Shown here: piece by piece, positions 1-5,958 of the stretch
Layout: every line of letters starts with the position of its first letter
How positions within the stretch are numbered: position 1 is the stretch's first letter
Source: an uncultured beta proteobacterium
GTDB taxonomy: Bacteria; Pseudomonadota; Gammaproteobacteria; Burkholderiales; Burkholderiaceae
Direction: 5' to 3'
Assembly (NCBI GenBank): GCA_903938955.1
Contig: CAJAFJ010000513.1
Span: 1-5,958, forward strand
DNA: 5,958 nucleotides
The notes under the pieces: generated by a model
What the model was told of the DNA's origin: nothing
The model's input: only the letters and a program-made list of their open reading frames with translations
Databases searched by the model: none
Program-made: the position numbers and the translations under genes

Positions 1-728
1 AAGCTGAATGCGCAGAGCTGGCCGACAAGGAATTACCGGTCACCGAAAAATTCAATTTAAACGTGCCACGCTCACGGTGCCAAAAGTGCGGCCATCAAAT
101 CAGGTGGTTTGAAAATATCCCGGTCCTGAGTTATGTTTTTTTGCGCGGCAAATGCTCTGCCTGTGCCACACGCATCAGCCTGCGCTACCCGCTGGTGGAA
201 TTGACAACCGGGGCACTCTTTTTTTACTGTGCCTCCAAATGGGGCGTGACGCCCACCGCTGTGGTCTGGAGCGCGTTTGCAGCCACTCTGTTGGCGCTGG
301 CCTTGATCGACTGGGACACCACGCTGTTGCCCGATGACATGACACTGCCCTTGCTGTGGGGCGGACTAATTGCGGCATTGCTTCAATGGACTTCCGTCCC
401 GCTGGCCGACGCCGTGTGGGGCGCGGTGGGGGGTTATATGTCCTTGTGGCTGGTCTACTGGGCGTTCAAACTGGCCACCGGAAAAGAGGGCATGGGATTT
501 GGCGATTTCAAGCTTTTTGCCGCCTTAGGGGTCTGGTTTGGCTGGCAAGCGTTGATTCCCATCATTTTGATGGCGTCCGTCATTGGCGCTATCGTGGGTA
601 TTGCCATGAAATTCTCCAGCGGCTTACGCGAGGGCGGCTATGTTCCATTTGGTCCCTTTCTTGCTGGCGCCGGTTTGACGGTCATGTTTTTTGGTCCTGG
701 CGCCATCCTTCGTTTCATCGGGCTGTAA
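1..728 (+). CDS. pilD: Type IV prepilin peptidase / N-methyltransferase PilD, 5'-truncated by window edge
   Basis: Inner-membrane aspartic protease that cleaves the leader peptide of type IV prepilins (and type II secretion pseudopilins) and methylates the new N-terminus. The frame is open from base 3 with no stop. The GTG at 63 is internal, because the residues before it (ending EKFNLNVPRSRC) match the stretch that precedes the cysteine motif in this family. About 241 residues are visible. The family is usually near 285-290, so the first membrane helix and the N-terminal GSFLNVVIxRLP-type motif lie outside. Visible parts are a four-cysteine, probably zinc-binding, motif (CxxC at 78-89 and CxxC at 153-164), then several hydrophobic helices. 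The IDWD..LPDD acidic segment (about 306-338) should hold the first catalytic Asp, and GFGD (Asp codon 504-506) holds the second. YVPFGPFLA near the end is also typical. coaE starts 3 nt after the stop. Identification is secure; the exact substrates cannot be read from sequence. Confidence 0.95.
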   Translation, partial: AECAELADKELPVTEKFNLNVPRSRCQKCGHQIRWFENIPVLSYVFLRGKCSACATRISLRYPLVELTTGALFFYCASKWGVTPTAVVWSAFAATLLALALIDWDTTLLPDDMTLPLLWGGLIAALLQWTSVPLADAVWGAVGGYMSLWLVYWAFKLATGKEGMGFGDFKLFAALGVWFGWQALIPIILMASVIGAIVGIAMKFSSGLREGGYVPFGPFLAGAGLTVMFFGPGAILRFIGL

Positions 729-731
729 GCC

Positions 732-1382
732 ATGTTGAAGGCAGTCCGGCTGGGCCTCACAGGTGGCATTGGCAGCGGAAAAAGCACGGTAGCCCAACTT
801 CTGGCCGCGATGGGCGCCGCAGTGGTAGATGCCGATGCCATTGCCCGTGATTTGACGCTGCCGCAAGGTTTGGCCATGCCGTTGATCGCGGCCACTTTTG
901 GCCCCGATTTCATCACCTCTGCGGGGGCACTGGACCGCGAAAAAATGCGCGCGCTCATTCACACCGATGCATCCGCACGGCAGCGGCTGGAAGCCATCAT
1001 TCACCCCATGGTAGCCGAAGAAACACAGCGCCAGGCCGCTACGGCCATCCGCCAAGCTTGTCCTTGCATCGTCTTTGACGTACCCTTGCTGGTGGAATCT
1101 ACCAGCTGGCGTCAACGGGTCGATCACATCTTGGTGGTGGACTGCACACCAGAGCTGCAGATTGAGCGGGTGATGGCGCGCAACCATTTACCGCGTGACG
1201 CGGTTGAAAAAATCATGGCCTCGCAAGCGAGTCGCAAACATCGCCTCAGCGCCGCAGACACGGTTATTTTCAACGTCAACCGGTCATTGGCGCAACTGGA
1301 CGACGAGCTGCACCACATTCATCACCGCTTCGGGCTATCATCGACCCGGCCTTTCGATACACCCCAAAAAACAACAGCGTGA
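732..1382 (+). CDS. coaE: Dephospho-CoA kinase
   Basis: Cytosolic P-loop kinase that phosphorylates the 3'-hydroxyl of the ribose of dephospho-CoA with ATP, the last step of coenzyme A synthesis. The 216 residues fit the family (about 200-210) with a slightly long, His-rich and polar C-terminal tail. The Walker A loop is GGIGSGKS at residues 11-18. It is followed by VVDADAIAR (31-39), whose Asp33/Asp35 belong to the conserved substrate/metal segment, and by IIHPMV (89-94) and FDVPLLVES (115-123), both family hallmarks. The ATG at 732 places the P-loop at the normal distance from the N-terminus. No good Shine-Dalgarno sequence precedes it, so coupling to pilD translation is likely. The stop overlaps the zapD start (GTGA, 1379-1382). 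pilD-coaE-zapD-yacG adjacency is common in beta- and gammaproteobacteria. Confidence 0.97.
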   Translation: MLKAVRLGLTGGIGSGKSTVAQLLAAMGAAVVDADAIARDLTLPQGLAMPLIAATFGPDFITSAGALDREKMRALIHTDASARQRLEAIIHPMVAEETQRQAATAIRQACPCIVFDVPLLVESTSWRQRVDHILVVDCTPELQIERVMARNHLPRDAVEKIMASQASRKHRLSAADTVIFNVNRSLAQLDDELHHIHHRFGLSSTRPFDTPQKTTA

Positions 1383-2134
1383 TCCTTTACGAATACCCCT
1401 TTAACGAGCGCATCCGCACCTATTTGCGTCTGGAACATTTGTTTCTTCGGTTAGGTGAGCTTGTCTCCCGCGATCAGGCTATCGATCATCACTTTGCGCT
1501 GACCACTATTTTTGAGGTCATGGATGTGGGCGCCCGGGCCGACCTAAAGTCCGATGTTCTCAAGGATCTGGACAAACAAAAACACATTCTGGATGCTTAC
1601 CGGGGTAATCCGGCCATCGCCGAAGGCGTGCTTGACGAGGTAATTAACAAGTTGTCGGCGTGCTTCGTGGCGCTCAACACCCTGCCCGGCAAAGCCGGTC
1701 AATCGCTCACGGAGAACGACTGGCTCATGAGTATTCGCAGTCGCATCGGGATTCCCGGGGGAACTTGTGAGTTCGACTTGCCAGCCTACTATGCCTGGCA
1801 GCACAAGCCCGGCGATCAGCGCCGCGCGGATTTGATGCGCTGGCTATCGACCCTGACACCGCTGGCAGACTCGATTCAACTCTTACTGAAGCTACTGCGT
1901 GATTCTGGCGCACCGCAAAAAGTCGTCGCCAATGGCGGACAGTTCCAGCAAAACCTGCCTCAAGGCCGAACGTTTCAACTGTTGCGCCTACGCCTTCATT
2001 CATCGCAGGGGTTAATTCCAGAGATCAGCGGTAATCGCTTGATGGTCTCGATCCGACTCATGCGGCATGGCGAGGACGACCGCCTGCATGCCTGCAATGA
2101 AGACGCCTCATTTGAACTGACACTTTGCTCATGA
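1379..2134 (+). CDS. zapD: Cell division protein ZapD (YacF/DUF1342 family)
   Basis: Cytosolic FtsZ-binding protein that crosslinks and bundles FtsZ protofilaments at the division ring. The 251 residues match the family (E. coli about 247). The N-terminus (ILYEYPFNERIRTYLRLEHL) is the strongly conserved opening helix. It is followed by a mostly helical half and a C-terminal beta-rich half (from roughly residue 190, ending in FELTLCS), as expected for the fold. The start is GTG at 1379, since the conserved peptide begins at once after it and no upstream ATG fits. This gives a 4-nt GTGA overlap with coaE. There is no recognisable Shine-Dalgarno sequence before it, which suggests termination-reinitiation. 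Its stop overlaps the yacG start. I cannot assign individual FtsZ-contact residues with certainty by eye. Confidence 0.95.
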   Translation: MILYEYPFNERIRTYLRLEHLFLRLGELVSRDQAIDHHFALTTIFEVMDVGARADLKSDVLKDLDKQKHILDAYRGNPAIAEGVLDEVINKLSACFVALNTLPGKAGQSLTENDWLMSIRSRIGIPGGTCEFDLPAYYAWQHKPGDQRRADLMRWLSTLTPLADSIQLLLKLLRDSGAPQKVVANGGQFQQNLPQGRTFQLLRLRLHSSQGLIPEISGNRLMVSIRLMRHGEDDRLHACNEDASFELTLCS

Positions 2135-2343
2135 AGCCCGCTGACCACACCACAACAGGCGCCCCCAAACTGGTGGCTTGCCCGACCTGCGCGGGCGACA
2201 GCGTCTACGCGCCGTCCAATCCCTACCGTCCTTTTTGCAGCGACCGCTGTAAAAACATCGACTTGGGCGCCTGGGCGAATGAAGACTTTCGCATGGCGGC
2301 CAAAATATCGCCTGAAGACTTGCTGACTGACGACGCGCAGTAG
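2131..2343 (+). CDS. yacG: DNA gyrase inhibitor YacG (zinc-binding)
   Basis: Small zinc protein; the E. coli member binds GyrB and blocks gyrase DNA binding. The 70 residues are close to the family length (about 60-70). The four zinc ligands are CxxC at residues 17 and 20 and CxxxC at 36 and 40, with 15 residues between the pairs. They are followed by the characteristic KNIDLGAWANEDFRM-type segment, so the motif reads C-x2-C-x15-C-x3-C. I chose the ATG at 2131, which forms an ATGA overlap with the zapD stop. A TTG at 2125 is also in frame and would add two residues, but has no support. No Shine-Dalgarno is visible. The first 14 residues and the acidic C-terminus (LLTDDAQ) are probably flexible. 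It is the last gene of the plus-strand run. Confidence 0.93.
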   Translation: MKPADHTTTGAPKLVACPTCAGDSVYAPSNPYRPFCSDRCKNIDLGAWANEDFRMAAKISPEDLLTDDAQ

Positions 2344-2364
2344 CCTTTACTCAAGCTCAGCCCA

Positions 2365-2856
2365 TCAGTGGCCCGTGTGGGCACCCCCTGAATGCGTTGT
2401 TCCCACAAAGCTGCGCTCTTCTGCCAGCCACTGCAGTACCGGCACCGTACCCGGTAAAACCGGTTCAACGAGCACTGGCAAGCGCTGCCATGCAAACGAC
2501 TGGGCTTCGCGCATTTGCAGCTCGCCGGTCCAGCTGAACACCTTGCAAAAGTTCAATCGCACCAGAGCGTGCGGATAGTCCACCAACTCAACTTTCCACG
2601 GCGTGACGGCCCCCACGGTAATGCCTAATTCCTCATGAAGCTCACGCACCAAGGCTTGGGCCACCGTTTCACCAGCCTCCAGTTTTCCGCCGGGAAACTC
2701 CCAATACCCTTCGTAAACCTTGCCCACCGGGCGTGAGGTCAGCAAGAAGTCGCCATCAGGGCGAATCAAAACACCCACGGCGACATCAACCACCGCGCGA
2801 TCAGGCCCGCCCTCCCGGGGGCGTCCGGCATCGGCCATCAGGGTCGGTTTACTCAT
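2365..2856 (-). CDS. mutT: MutT-type Nudix hydrolase (probable 8-oxo-dGTP diphosphatase)
   Basis: Cytosolic Nudix enzyme, probably hydrolysing 8-oxo-dGTP to the monophosphate to keep oxidised guanine out of DNA. The Nudix box (G-x5-E-x7-REL-x-EELGI) is complete at residues 57-79, with the catalytic REL.EE at 71-76. It is preceded by DVAVGVLI (24-31) and GYWEFPGGK (50-58), as in MutT. The length of 163 exceeds E. coli MutT (129): about 20 polar residues rich in Pro, Arg and Gly precede the domain, and about 12 Gly/His/Thr-rich residues follow it. The ATG at 2856 overlaps the stop of the upstream ATPase (ATGA). Met7 (2838) is an alternative start; neither has a clear Shine-Dalgarno. By eye alignment the E. 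coli base-recognition residue Asn119 corresponds to Thr137 here, so exact substrate preference is less sure than the family. Last gene of the argJ run, facing yacG. Confidence 0.88.
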   Translation of the reverse strand: MSKPTLMADAGRPREGGPDRAVVDVAVGVLIRPDGDFLLTSRPVGKVYEGYWEFPGGKLEAGETVAQALVRELHEELGITVGAVTPWKVELVDYPHALVRLNFCKVFSWTGELQMREAQSFAWQRLPVLVEPVLPGTVPVLQWLAEERSFVGTTHSGGAHTGH

Positions 2857-3731
2857 GCGCTGGCCGCGTGCTTGCCCGCATAGTCACGGGCAAATTGGTA
2901 CGCTACCCGGCCGCTGCGCGAGCCGCGCTCCAGCGCCCACACTAGGGCTTCGGGGCGGGCGGCCTCAATGGCGGTGGGCGTCACTTCAAAGGAGGACAGC
3001 CATTGCGCCACGATGGTGAGGTACTCGTTCTGGGCGAACGGGTAAAAGCTGACCCATAAACCAAAACGTTCAGAGAGTGAGATTTTTTCTTCGATCACCT
3101 CACCCGGGTGCACCTCGCCGTCATCGGTGTGCGTGTAGGTCAGGTTGTCCTTCATGTGCTCGGGCAACAAATGCCGCCGATTGCTGGTGGCATAAATCAA
3201 CACATTGGGCGTGGTGGCCGCTACGGTTCCATCCAGAATGGATTTGAGCGCCTTGTAGCCCGGCTCACCGTCTTCAAAGCTCAGGTCATCGCAGAACACA
3301 ATGAATTTTTCGGGCCGCTCGGACACCACATCCACAATATCAGGCAAATCAACCAGGTCGGCTTTGTCCACTTCGATCAAGCGCAAGCCACGCGCCGCGT
3401 ACTCATGCAAACAGGCTTTGATCAGCGACGACTTGCCGGTGCCCCGGGCGCCGGTCAACAGCACATTGTTGGCGGGTTTCCCGTTCACAAACTGCAGGGT
3501 ATTGAGCTGGATTTTTTCTTTTTGTGTCTCAATTTCTTTCAAGTCCGACAAACCCATCGCGCCCACATGGCGCACGGGCTCCAGCGCGCCATGACCGGTG
3601 CTGCGCTTGCGGTAGCGGTAGGCAATCGAGGCGTTCCAGTCAGGTGCCGTGAGGGGTTGCGGCAACACCGATTCGATCCGGCTGATCAGTTGCTCCGCCC
3701 GCATCAGCAAATGCGAAAACTGTTCGTTCAT
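2853..3731 (-). CDS. DUF815-family AAA+ ATPase, function unknown
   Basis: Predicted cytosolic AAA+ ATPase of the DUF815 type (I recall it as COG2607); no biochemical role is known to me. Of 292 residues, the first 90 or so form a helical N-terminal region with the family peptide [13 protein letters not shown] (31-43). Walker A is GARGTGKS at 94-101. Walker B is [10 protein letters not shown] at 143-152 (Asp148/Asp149 in place of the usual Asp-Glu). A sensor-1-like Asn is at 184 ([12 protein letters not shown]), [11 protein letters not shown] follows, and a sensor-2-like GSRSGR sits at 270-275 near the C-terminus. There is no signal peptide or membrane segment. The ATG at 3731 overlaps the argJ stop (ATGA), and its own stop overlaps the mutT start, so it is translationally embedded between these genes. 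No Shine-Dalgarno is evident. The core resembles loader or helicase-type AAA proteins, but partner and substrate cannot be inferred. Confidence 0.9.
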   Translation of the reverse strand: MNEQFSHLLMRAEQLISRIESVLPQPLTAPDWNASIAYRYRKRSTGHGALEPVRHVGAMGLSDLKEIETQKEKIQLNTLQFVNGKPANNVLLTGARGTGKSSLIKACLHEYAARGLRLIEVDKADLVDLPDIVDVVSERPEKFIVFCDDLSFEDGEPGYKALKSILDGTVAATTPNVLIYATSNRRHLLPEHMKDNLTYTHTDDGEVHPGEVIEEKISLSERFGLWVSFYPFAQNEYLTIVAQWLSSFEVTPTAIEAARPEALVWALERGSRSGRVAYQFARDYAGKHAASA

Positions 3732-4957
3732 GAGCGGTAGTCCGCGTTGATCGTGACGTACTCATGGCTCAAGTCGCAGGTCCAAACCGTGTCCACTGCC
3801 TCGCCACGCCCCAGAGCCACCCGCACCATGATCTCGCTTTGTTTCATGACACGCTGGCCTTCTTCTTCGCGGTACAAGGGGTTGCGCCCGCCTTGAATGG
3901 CCACATGCACGTCATCCAGAAACAGATCGATACCGGTCTGGTCCAAATCTACGATGCCCGCGTAACCCACCGCCGCCAAAATACGCCCCAAGTTGGGGTC
4001 GCTGGCAAAGAAGGCCGTTTTCACCAAGGGTGAATGGGCAATGGCGTACGCCACCTGACGACATTCCGCCGACGTCTTGCCACCTTCCACCTTGATGGCG
4101 ATAAATTTAGTGGCGCCTTCGCCATCGCGCACGATGGCTTGCGCCAGCTTGAGCGCCACCGACAGCATGGCCGCCTTGAGGGCTTGACCGTCGGCACTGT
4201 CCAGCGATTCAATCGTGGCATGCCGTGCTTTGTGCGTGGCAATAACGACAAACGAGTCGTTGGTGGAGGTGTCGCCATCCACCGTCACCCGGTTGAAGGA
4301 GCCTTCAGCCAATTCGGTGGCCAGCTGCTTCATCAAGACGGGGTTGACGCAGGCATCCGTCGCCATAAAGCCCAGCATGGTGGCCATGTTGGGTCGGATC
4401 ATGCCCGCGCCCTTGCTTATGCCGGTGATGCTCACCAAAGCGCCGCCGATCATCACCTGGGTACCGAAGGCCTTAGCCACGGTGTCGGTGGTCATGATGC
4501 CTTCCGCCGCGCGCAACCAGTTGTTGTCGCTCACATCCGCCAAGGCGCCGTCCAGTCCGGCTTCAATGCGGTCATTGGGCAATGACTCCATGATCACCCC
4601 GGTGGAAAACGGTAAAACTTGCTGGGCTGAAATACCCAGTTTGGCCGCCAGTGCCTTGCAGGTGCTGAACGCGCGAACACGCCCGTCTTCGCCCGTGCCG
4701 GCATTGGCGTTGCCCGTGTTGATCAGCATCGCCCTGACGCCGGTGCCCGAGGCGAGATGCTCTCGGCACAACTGCACAGGAGCGGCGCAAAACCGGTTTT
4801 GCGTGAACACGCCCGACACGGACGCGCCCTCGTCGATCAGCACCACGGTCAGGTCTTTGCGGTTGGCTTTGCGGACACCGGCTTCAGTCACCCCAATGCG
4901 AACACCTGGGACGGGATAAAGCTGTGCAGGATTAGGAGCGAGTAAATTGACAGACAT
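3728..4957 (-). CDS. argJ: Glutamate N-acetyltransferase / amino-acid acetyltransferase ArgJ
   Basis: Cytosolic Ntn-type enzyme of arginine synthesis. It transfers acetyl from N-acetylornithine to glutamate (cyclic pathway); bifunctional members also use acetyl-CoA. The 409 residues are full family length. The self-cleavage site lies in [16 protein letters not shown]: Thr193 (codon 4379-4381) is the expected nucleophile and N-terminus of the beta chain. The oxyanion-hole pair is Thr119-Gly120 within [16 protein letters not shown] (80-89) and the C-terminal [10 protein letters not shown] are also hallmarks. The ATG at 4957 follows a clear ribosome binding site. Whether it is mono- or bifunctional cannot be told from the sequence. 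It is the first gene after the secA terminator and overlaps the downstream ATPase gene by 4 nt. Confidence 0.97.
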   Translation of the reverse strand: MSVNLLAPNPAQLYPVPGVRIGVTEAGVRKANRKDLTVVLIDEGASVSGVFTQNRFCAAPVQLCREHLASGTGVRAMLINTGNANAGTGEDGRVRAFSTCKALAAKLGISAQQVLPFSTGVIMESLPNDRIEAGLDGALADVSDNNWLRAAEGIMTTDTVAKAFGTQVMIGGALVSITGISKGAGMIRPNMATMLGFMATDACVNPVLMKQLATELAEGSFNRVTVDGDTSTNDSFVVIATHKARHATIESLDSADGQALKAAMLSVALKLAQAIVRDGEGATKFIAIKVEGGKTSAECRQVAYAIAHSPLVKTAFFASDPNLGRILAAVGYAGIVDLDQTGIDLFLDDVHVAIQGGRNPLYREEEGQRVMKQSEIMVRVALGRGEAVDTVWTCDLSHEYVTINADYRS

Positions 4958-4962
4958 TTTTT

Positions 4963-4968
4963 TCCTTC
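4963..4968 (-). promoter_or_regulatory. Ribosome binding site of argJ
   Basis: GAAGGA on the minus strand, followed by five A residues and the ATG at 4957. It fixes the argJ start. It is the only strong Shine-Dalgarno in front of a gene in this window; the other visible starts appear to rely on coupling. Confidence 0.8.
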
Positions 4969-4980
4969 AGAAATGACAGA

Positions 4981-5011
4981 ATTATCCAGAAATTAAAGGC
5001 TCAAAAAACAA
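4981..5011 (-). promoter_or_regulatory. Possible weak sigma-70 promoter for argJ
   Basis: On the minus strand, GATAAT (4981-4986) matches the -10 consensus at five of six positions. The best -35 candidate is TTGTTT (5006-5011), 19 nt upstream, which is poor in sequence and spacing and overlaps the tail of the secA terminator. Initiation would fall near 4974-4975, leaving a leader of about 17 nt that still includes the ribosome binding site. A promoter is expected here because a terminator separates argJ from secA, but the match itself is weak. Confidence 0.35.
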
Positions 5012-5029
5012 TCGGGCCAAAGGCCCGAT
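5003..5029 (-). terminator. Rho-independent terminator of secA
   Basis: A perfect 8-bp GC-rich stem (ATCGGGCC at 5022-5029 pairing with GGCCCGAT at 5011-5018 in minus-strand orientation) with a 3-nt loop. It is followed by TG and six T residues (5003-5008). The stem begins 19 nt after the secA stop. The T tract exists only for the minus strand, so the signal is one-directional and ends secA transcription before argJ. Confidence 0.92.
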
Positions 5030-5048
5030 GATTGAATGCGCGCGAACC

Positions 5049-5958
5049 TTAAGCCAGCTTGCCGTGGCAATGCTTGTATTTATTGCCACTGCCACAAGGG
5101 CACAGCTCATTGCGACCGACGCGCGGCACGGCATCCGCCAATACCTGCTGGTTGAACAGCATGGTATCAGCGGTCGTTTCGACGCCCCCGTTTTCAGTGG
5201 GCGCGGTGTACGTCACGTTGGCAATGCTTTCACCGCGATTTTCCATGTCTTCAGCGGCCTGCTCCAGTTGTTCACTGGATTGGACCTTGACCGTCATGAG
5301 AATTTTGGTGACGTCGTTTTTAACGGCATCCAGCAACTGGCCAAACAACTCAAACGCTTCGCGCTTGTATTCCTGCTTGGGCTGCTTCTGGGCATAGCCG
5401 CGCAAATGAATGCCTTGACGCAGGTAGTCCAGCGAGCTCAGGTGTTCACGCCAATGGGTGTCGATACTTTGCAGCAAGACCATGCGTTCGAACTGGGTGA
5501 AGTTTTCACCCCCCACTTGCTCCACCTTGGCATCAAATACCTTGTTGGCTTCGTTGCAAACACGCTCCAACAGGTCTTCATCTGTAATGGCACTGGCCGC
5601 ACTGACTTGCTCCTGCAACGCCAAGGTTACTTGCCACTCATCCGCCAACACTTTTTCGAGCGCCGCAATATTCCATTGCTCCTCGACCGACTCCACCGGC
5701 ACGTATTGACGAACCAAATCGGTGAAGCAACCTTCGCGCAGAGACGCAATTTGGGGCATCAGATCAGCAGCATCCAGAATTTCATTGCGCTGCTGGTAAA
5801 TCACCTTGCGCTGGTCATTCGAGACATCATCGTATTCAAGCAATTGCTTACGCATGTCGAAATTGCGGGCTTCTACTTTGCGCTGAGCGCTCTCAATGCT
5901 GCGCGTCACGATGCCCGCTTCAATTGCTTCGCCATCCGGCATTTTGAGACGGTCCATG
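5049..5958 (-). CDS. secA: Preprotein translocase ATPase SecA, C-terminal part (N-terminus beyond window)
   Basis: Motor ATPase that drives preproteins through SecYEG at the inner membrane. Only the last 302 or so residues of a protein near 900 are visible; the frame stays open to the window edge, and the Met at 5957 is internal. The visible part starts at the end of the second nucleotide-binding domain ([20 protein letters not shown]), continues into the helical scaffold ([20 protein letters not shown]), the helical wing and the second scaffold part ([20 protein letters not shown], then [20 protein letters not shown]). A polar linker of about 50 residues leads to the C-terminal zinc motif [13 protein letters not shown], with ligands Cys286, Cys288, Cys297 and His298 of the visible fragment. 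That motif binds SecB and ribosomes in E. coli. The DEAD motor, the first nucleotide-binding domain and the preprotein crosslinking domain are outside. A terminator follows the stop. Confidence 0.98.
   Translation of the reverse strand, partial: MDRLKMPDGEAIEAGIVTRSIESAQRKVEARNFDMRKQLLEYDDVSNDQRKVIYQQRNEILDAADLMPQIASLREGCFTDLVRQYVPVESVEEQWNIAALEKVLADEWQVTLALQEQVSAASAITDEDLLERVCNEANKVFDAKVEQVGGENFTQFERMVLLQSIDTHWREHLSSLDYLRQGIHLRGYAQKQPKQEYKREAFELFGQLLDAVKNDVTKILMTVKVQSSEQLEQAAEDMENRGESIANVTYTAPTENGGVETTADTMLFNQQVLADAVPRVGRNELCPCGSGNKYKHCHGKLA

Noticed and set aside
63..65. GTG at 63 as the pilD start
   Set aside because: The frame is open upstream to the window edge with pilD-like residues, and a start here would remove the first membrane helix and the conserved N-terminal motif of the family.
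624..1187. 187-codon minus-strand open frame opposite coaE and the pilD end
   Set aside because: It lies fully opposite well-supported genes and its translation is Gln/His/Arg-rich without family features.
2368..2386. GCCC/GGGC hairpin just inside the mutT 3' end
   Set aside because: Only 4 bp pair before mismatches and no T tract follows.
2451..2463. CCGGT-AAA-ACCGG hairpin in the mutT 3' part as a terminator for the plus-strand operon
   Set aside because: The stem is only 5 bp and no T tract follows on either strand. It is also more than 100 nt after the yacG stop and inside mutT coding sequence.
3108..3740. 210-codon open frame on the plus strand opposite the AAA ATPase and argJ end
   Set aside because: It is antisense to a gene with clear domain motifs, its translation is Gln/His/Arg/Val-rich with no recognisable motif, and such frames are common opposite GC-rich genes.
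4034..4919. Two overlapping plus-strand open frames (4034-4585 and 4215-4919) opposite argJ
   Set aside because: argJ on the other strand carries the family's catalytic motifs throughout this stretch. These are shadow frames with no motif, promoter or ribosome binding site.

Overview
The window looks like chromosomal core sequence from a betaproteobacterium, most likely Burkholderiales and close to the Comamonadaceae (Rhodoferax/Polaromonas type). That placement rests on the protein sequences and on the gene order pilD-coaE-zapD-yacG facing mutT-AAA ATPase-argJ-secA. It is inference from recognition, not from a search. The DNA is moderately GC-rich and almost fully coding. I see no mobile element, CRISPR array, tRNA or rRNA.

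Left half, plus strand (1-2343): the 3' part of pilD (prepilin peptidase, cut by the window start), coaE (last step of coenzyme A synthesis), zapD (FtsZ-associated division protein) and yacG (small zinc protein, gyrase inhibitor family). The genes are 3 nt apart or overlap by 4 nt, so they probably form the tail of one operon that starts upstream, perhaps with other pil genes.

Right half, minus strand (2365-5958): reading in the direction of transcription, the C-terminal third of secA (cut by the window end), a clear rho-independent terminator, then argJ, a DUF815-type AAA+ ATPase and a MutT-type Nudix hydrolase. The last three are joined by ATGA start/stop overlaps. argJ has its own ribosome binding site and a possible weak promoter in the 91-nt gap after secA. 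The two operons converge with only 21 nt between the stop codons of yacG and mutT.

The genes serve different housekeeping jobs: type IV pilus/secretion maturation, CoA synthesis, division, gyrase control, nucleotide-pool sanitation, arginine synthesis and protein export. They do not form one pathway. The core order matches the E. coli secA-mutT / yacG-zapD-coaE-hofC-hofB neighbourhood, with argJ and the ATPase placed between secA and mutT. I found no convincing new biological system. The least understood gene is the DUF815 ATPase at 2853-3731.
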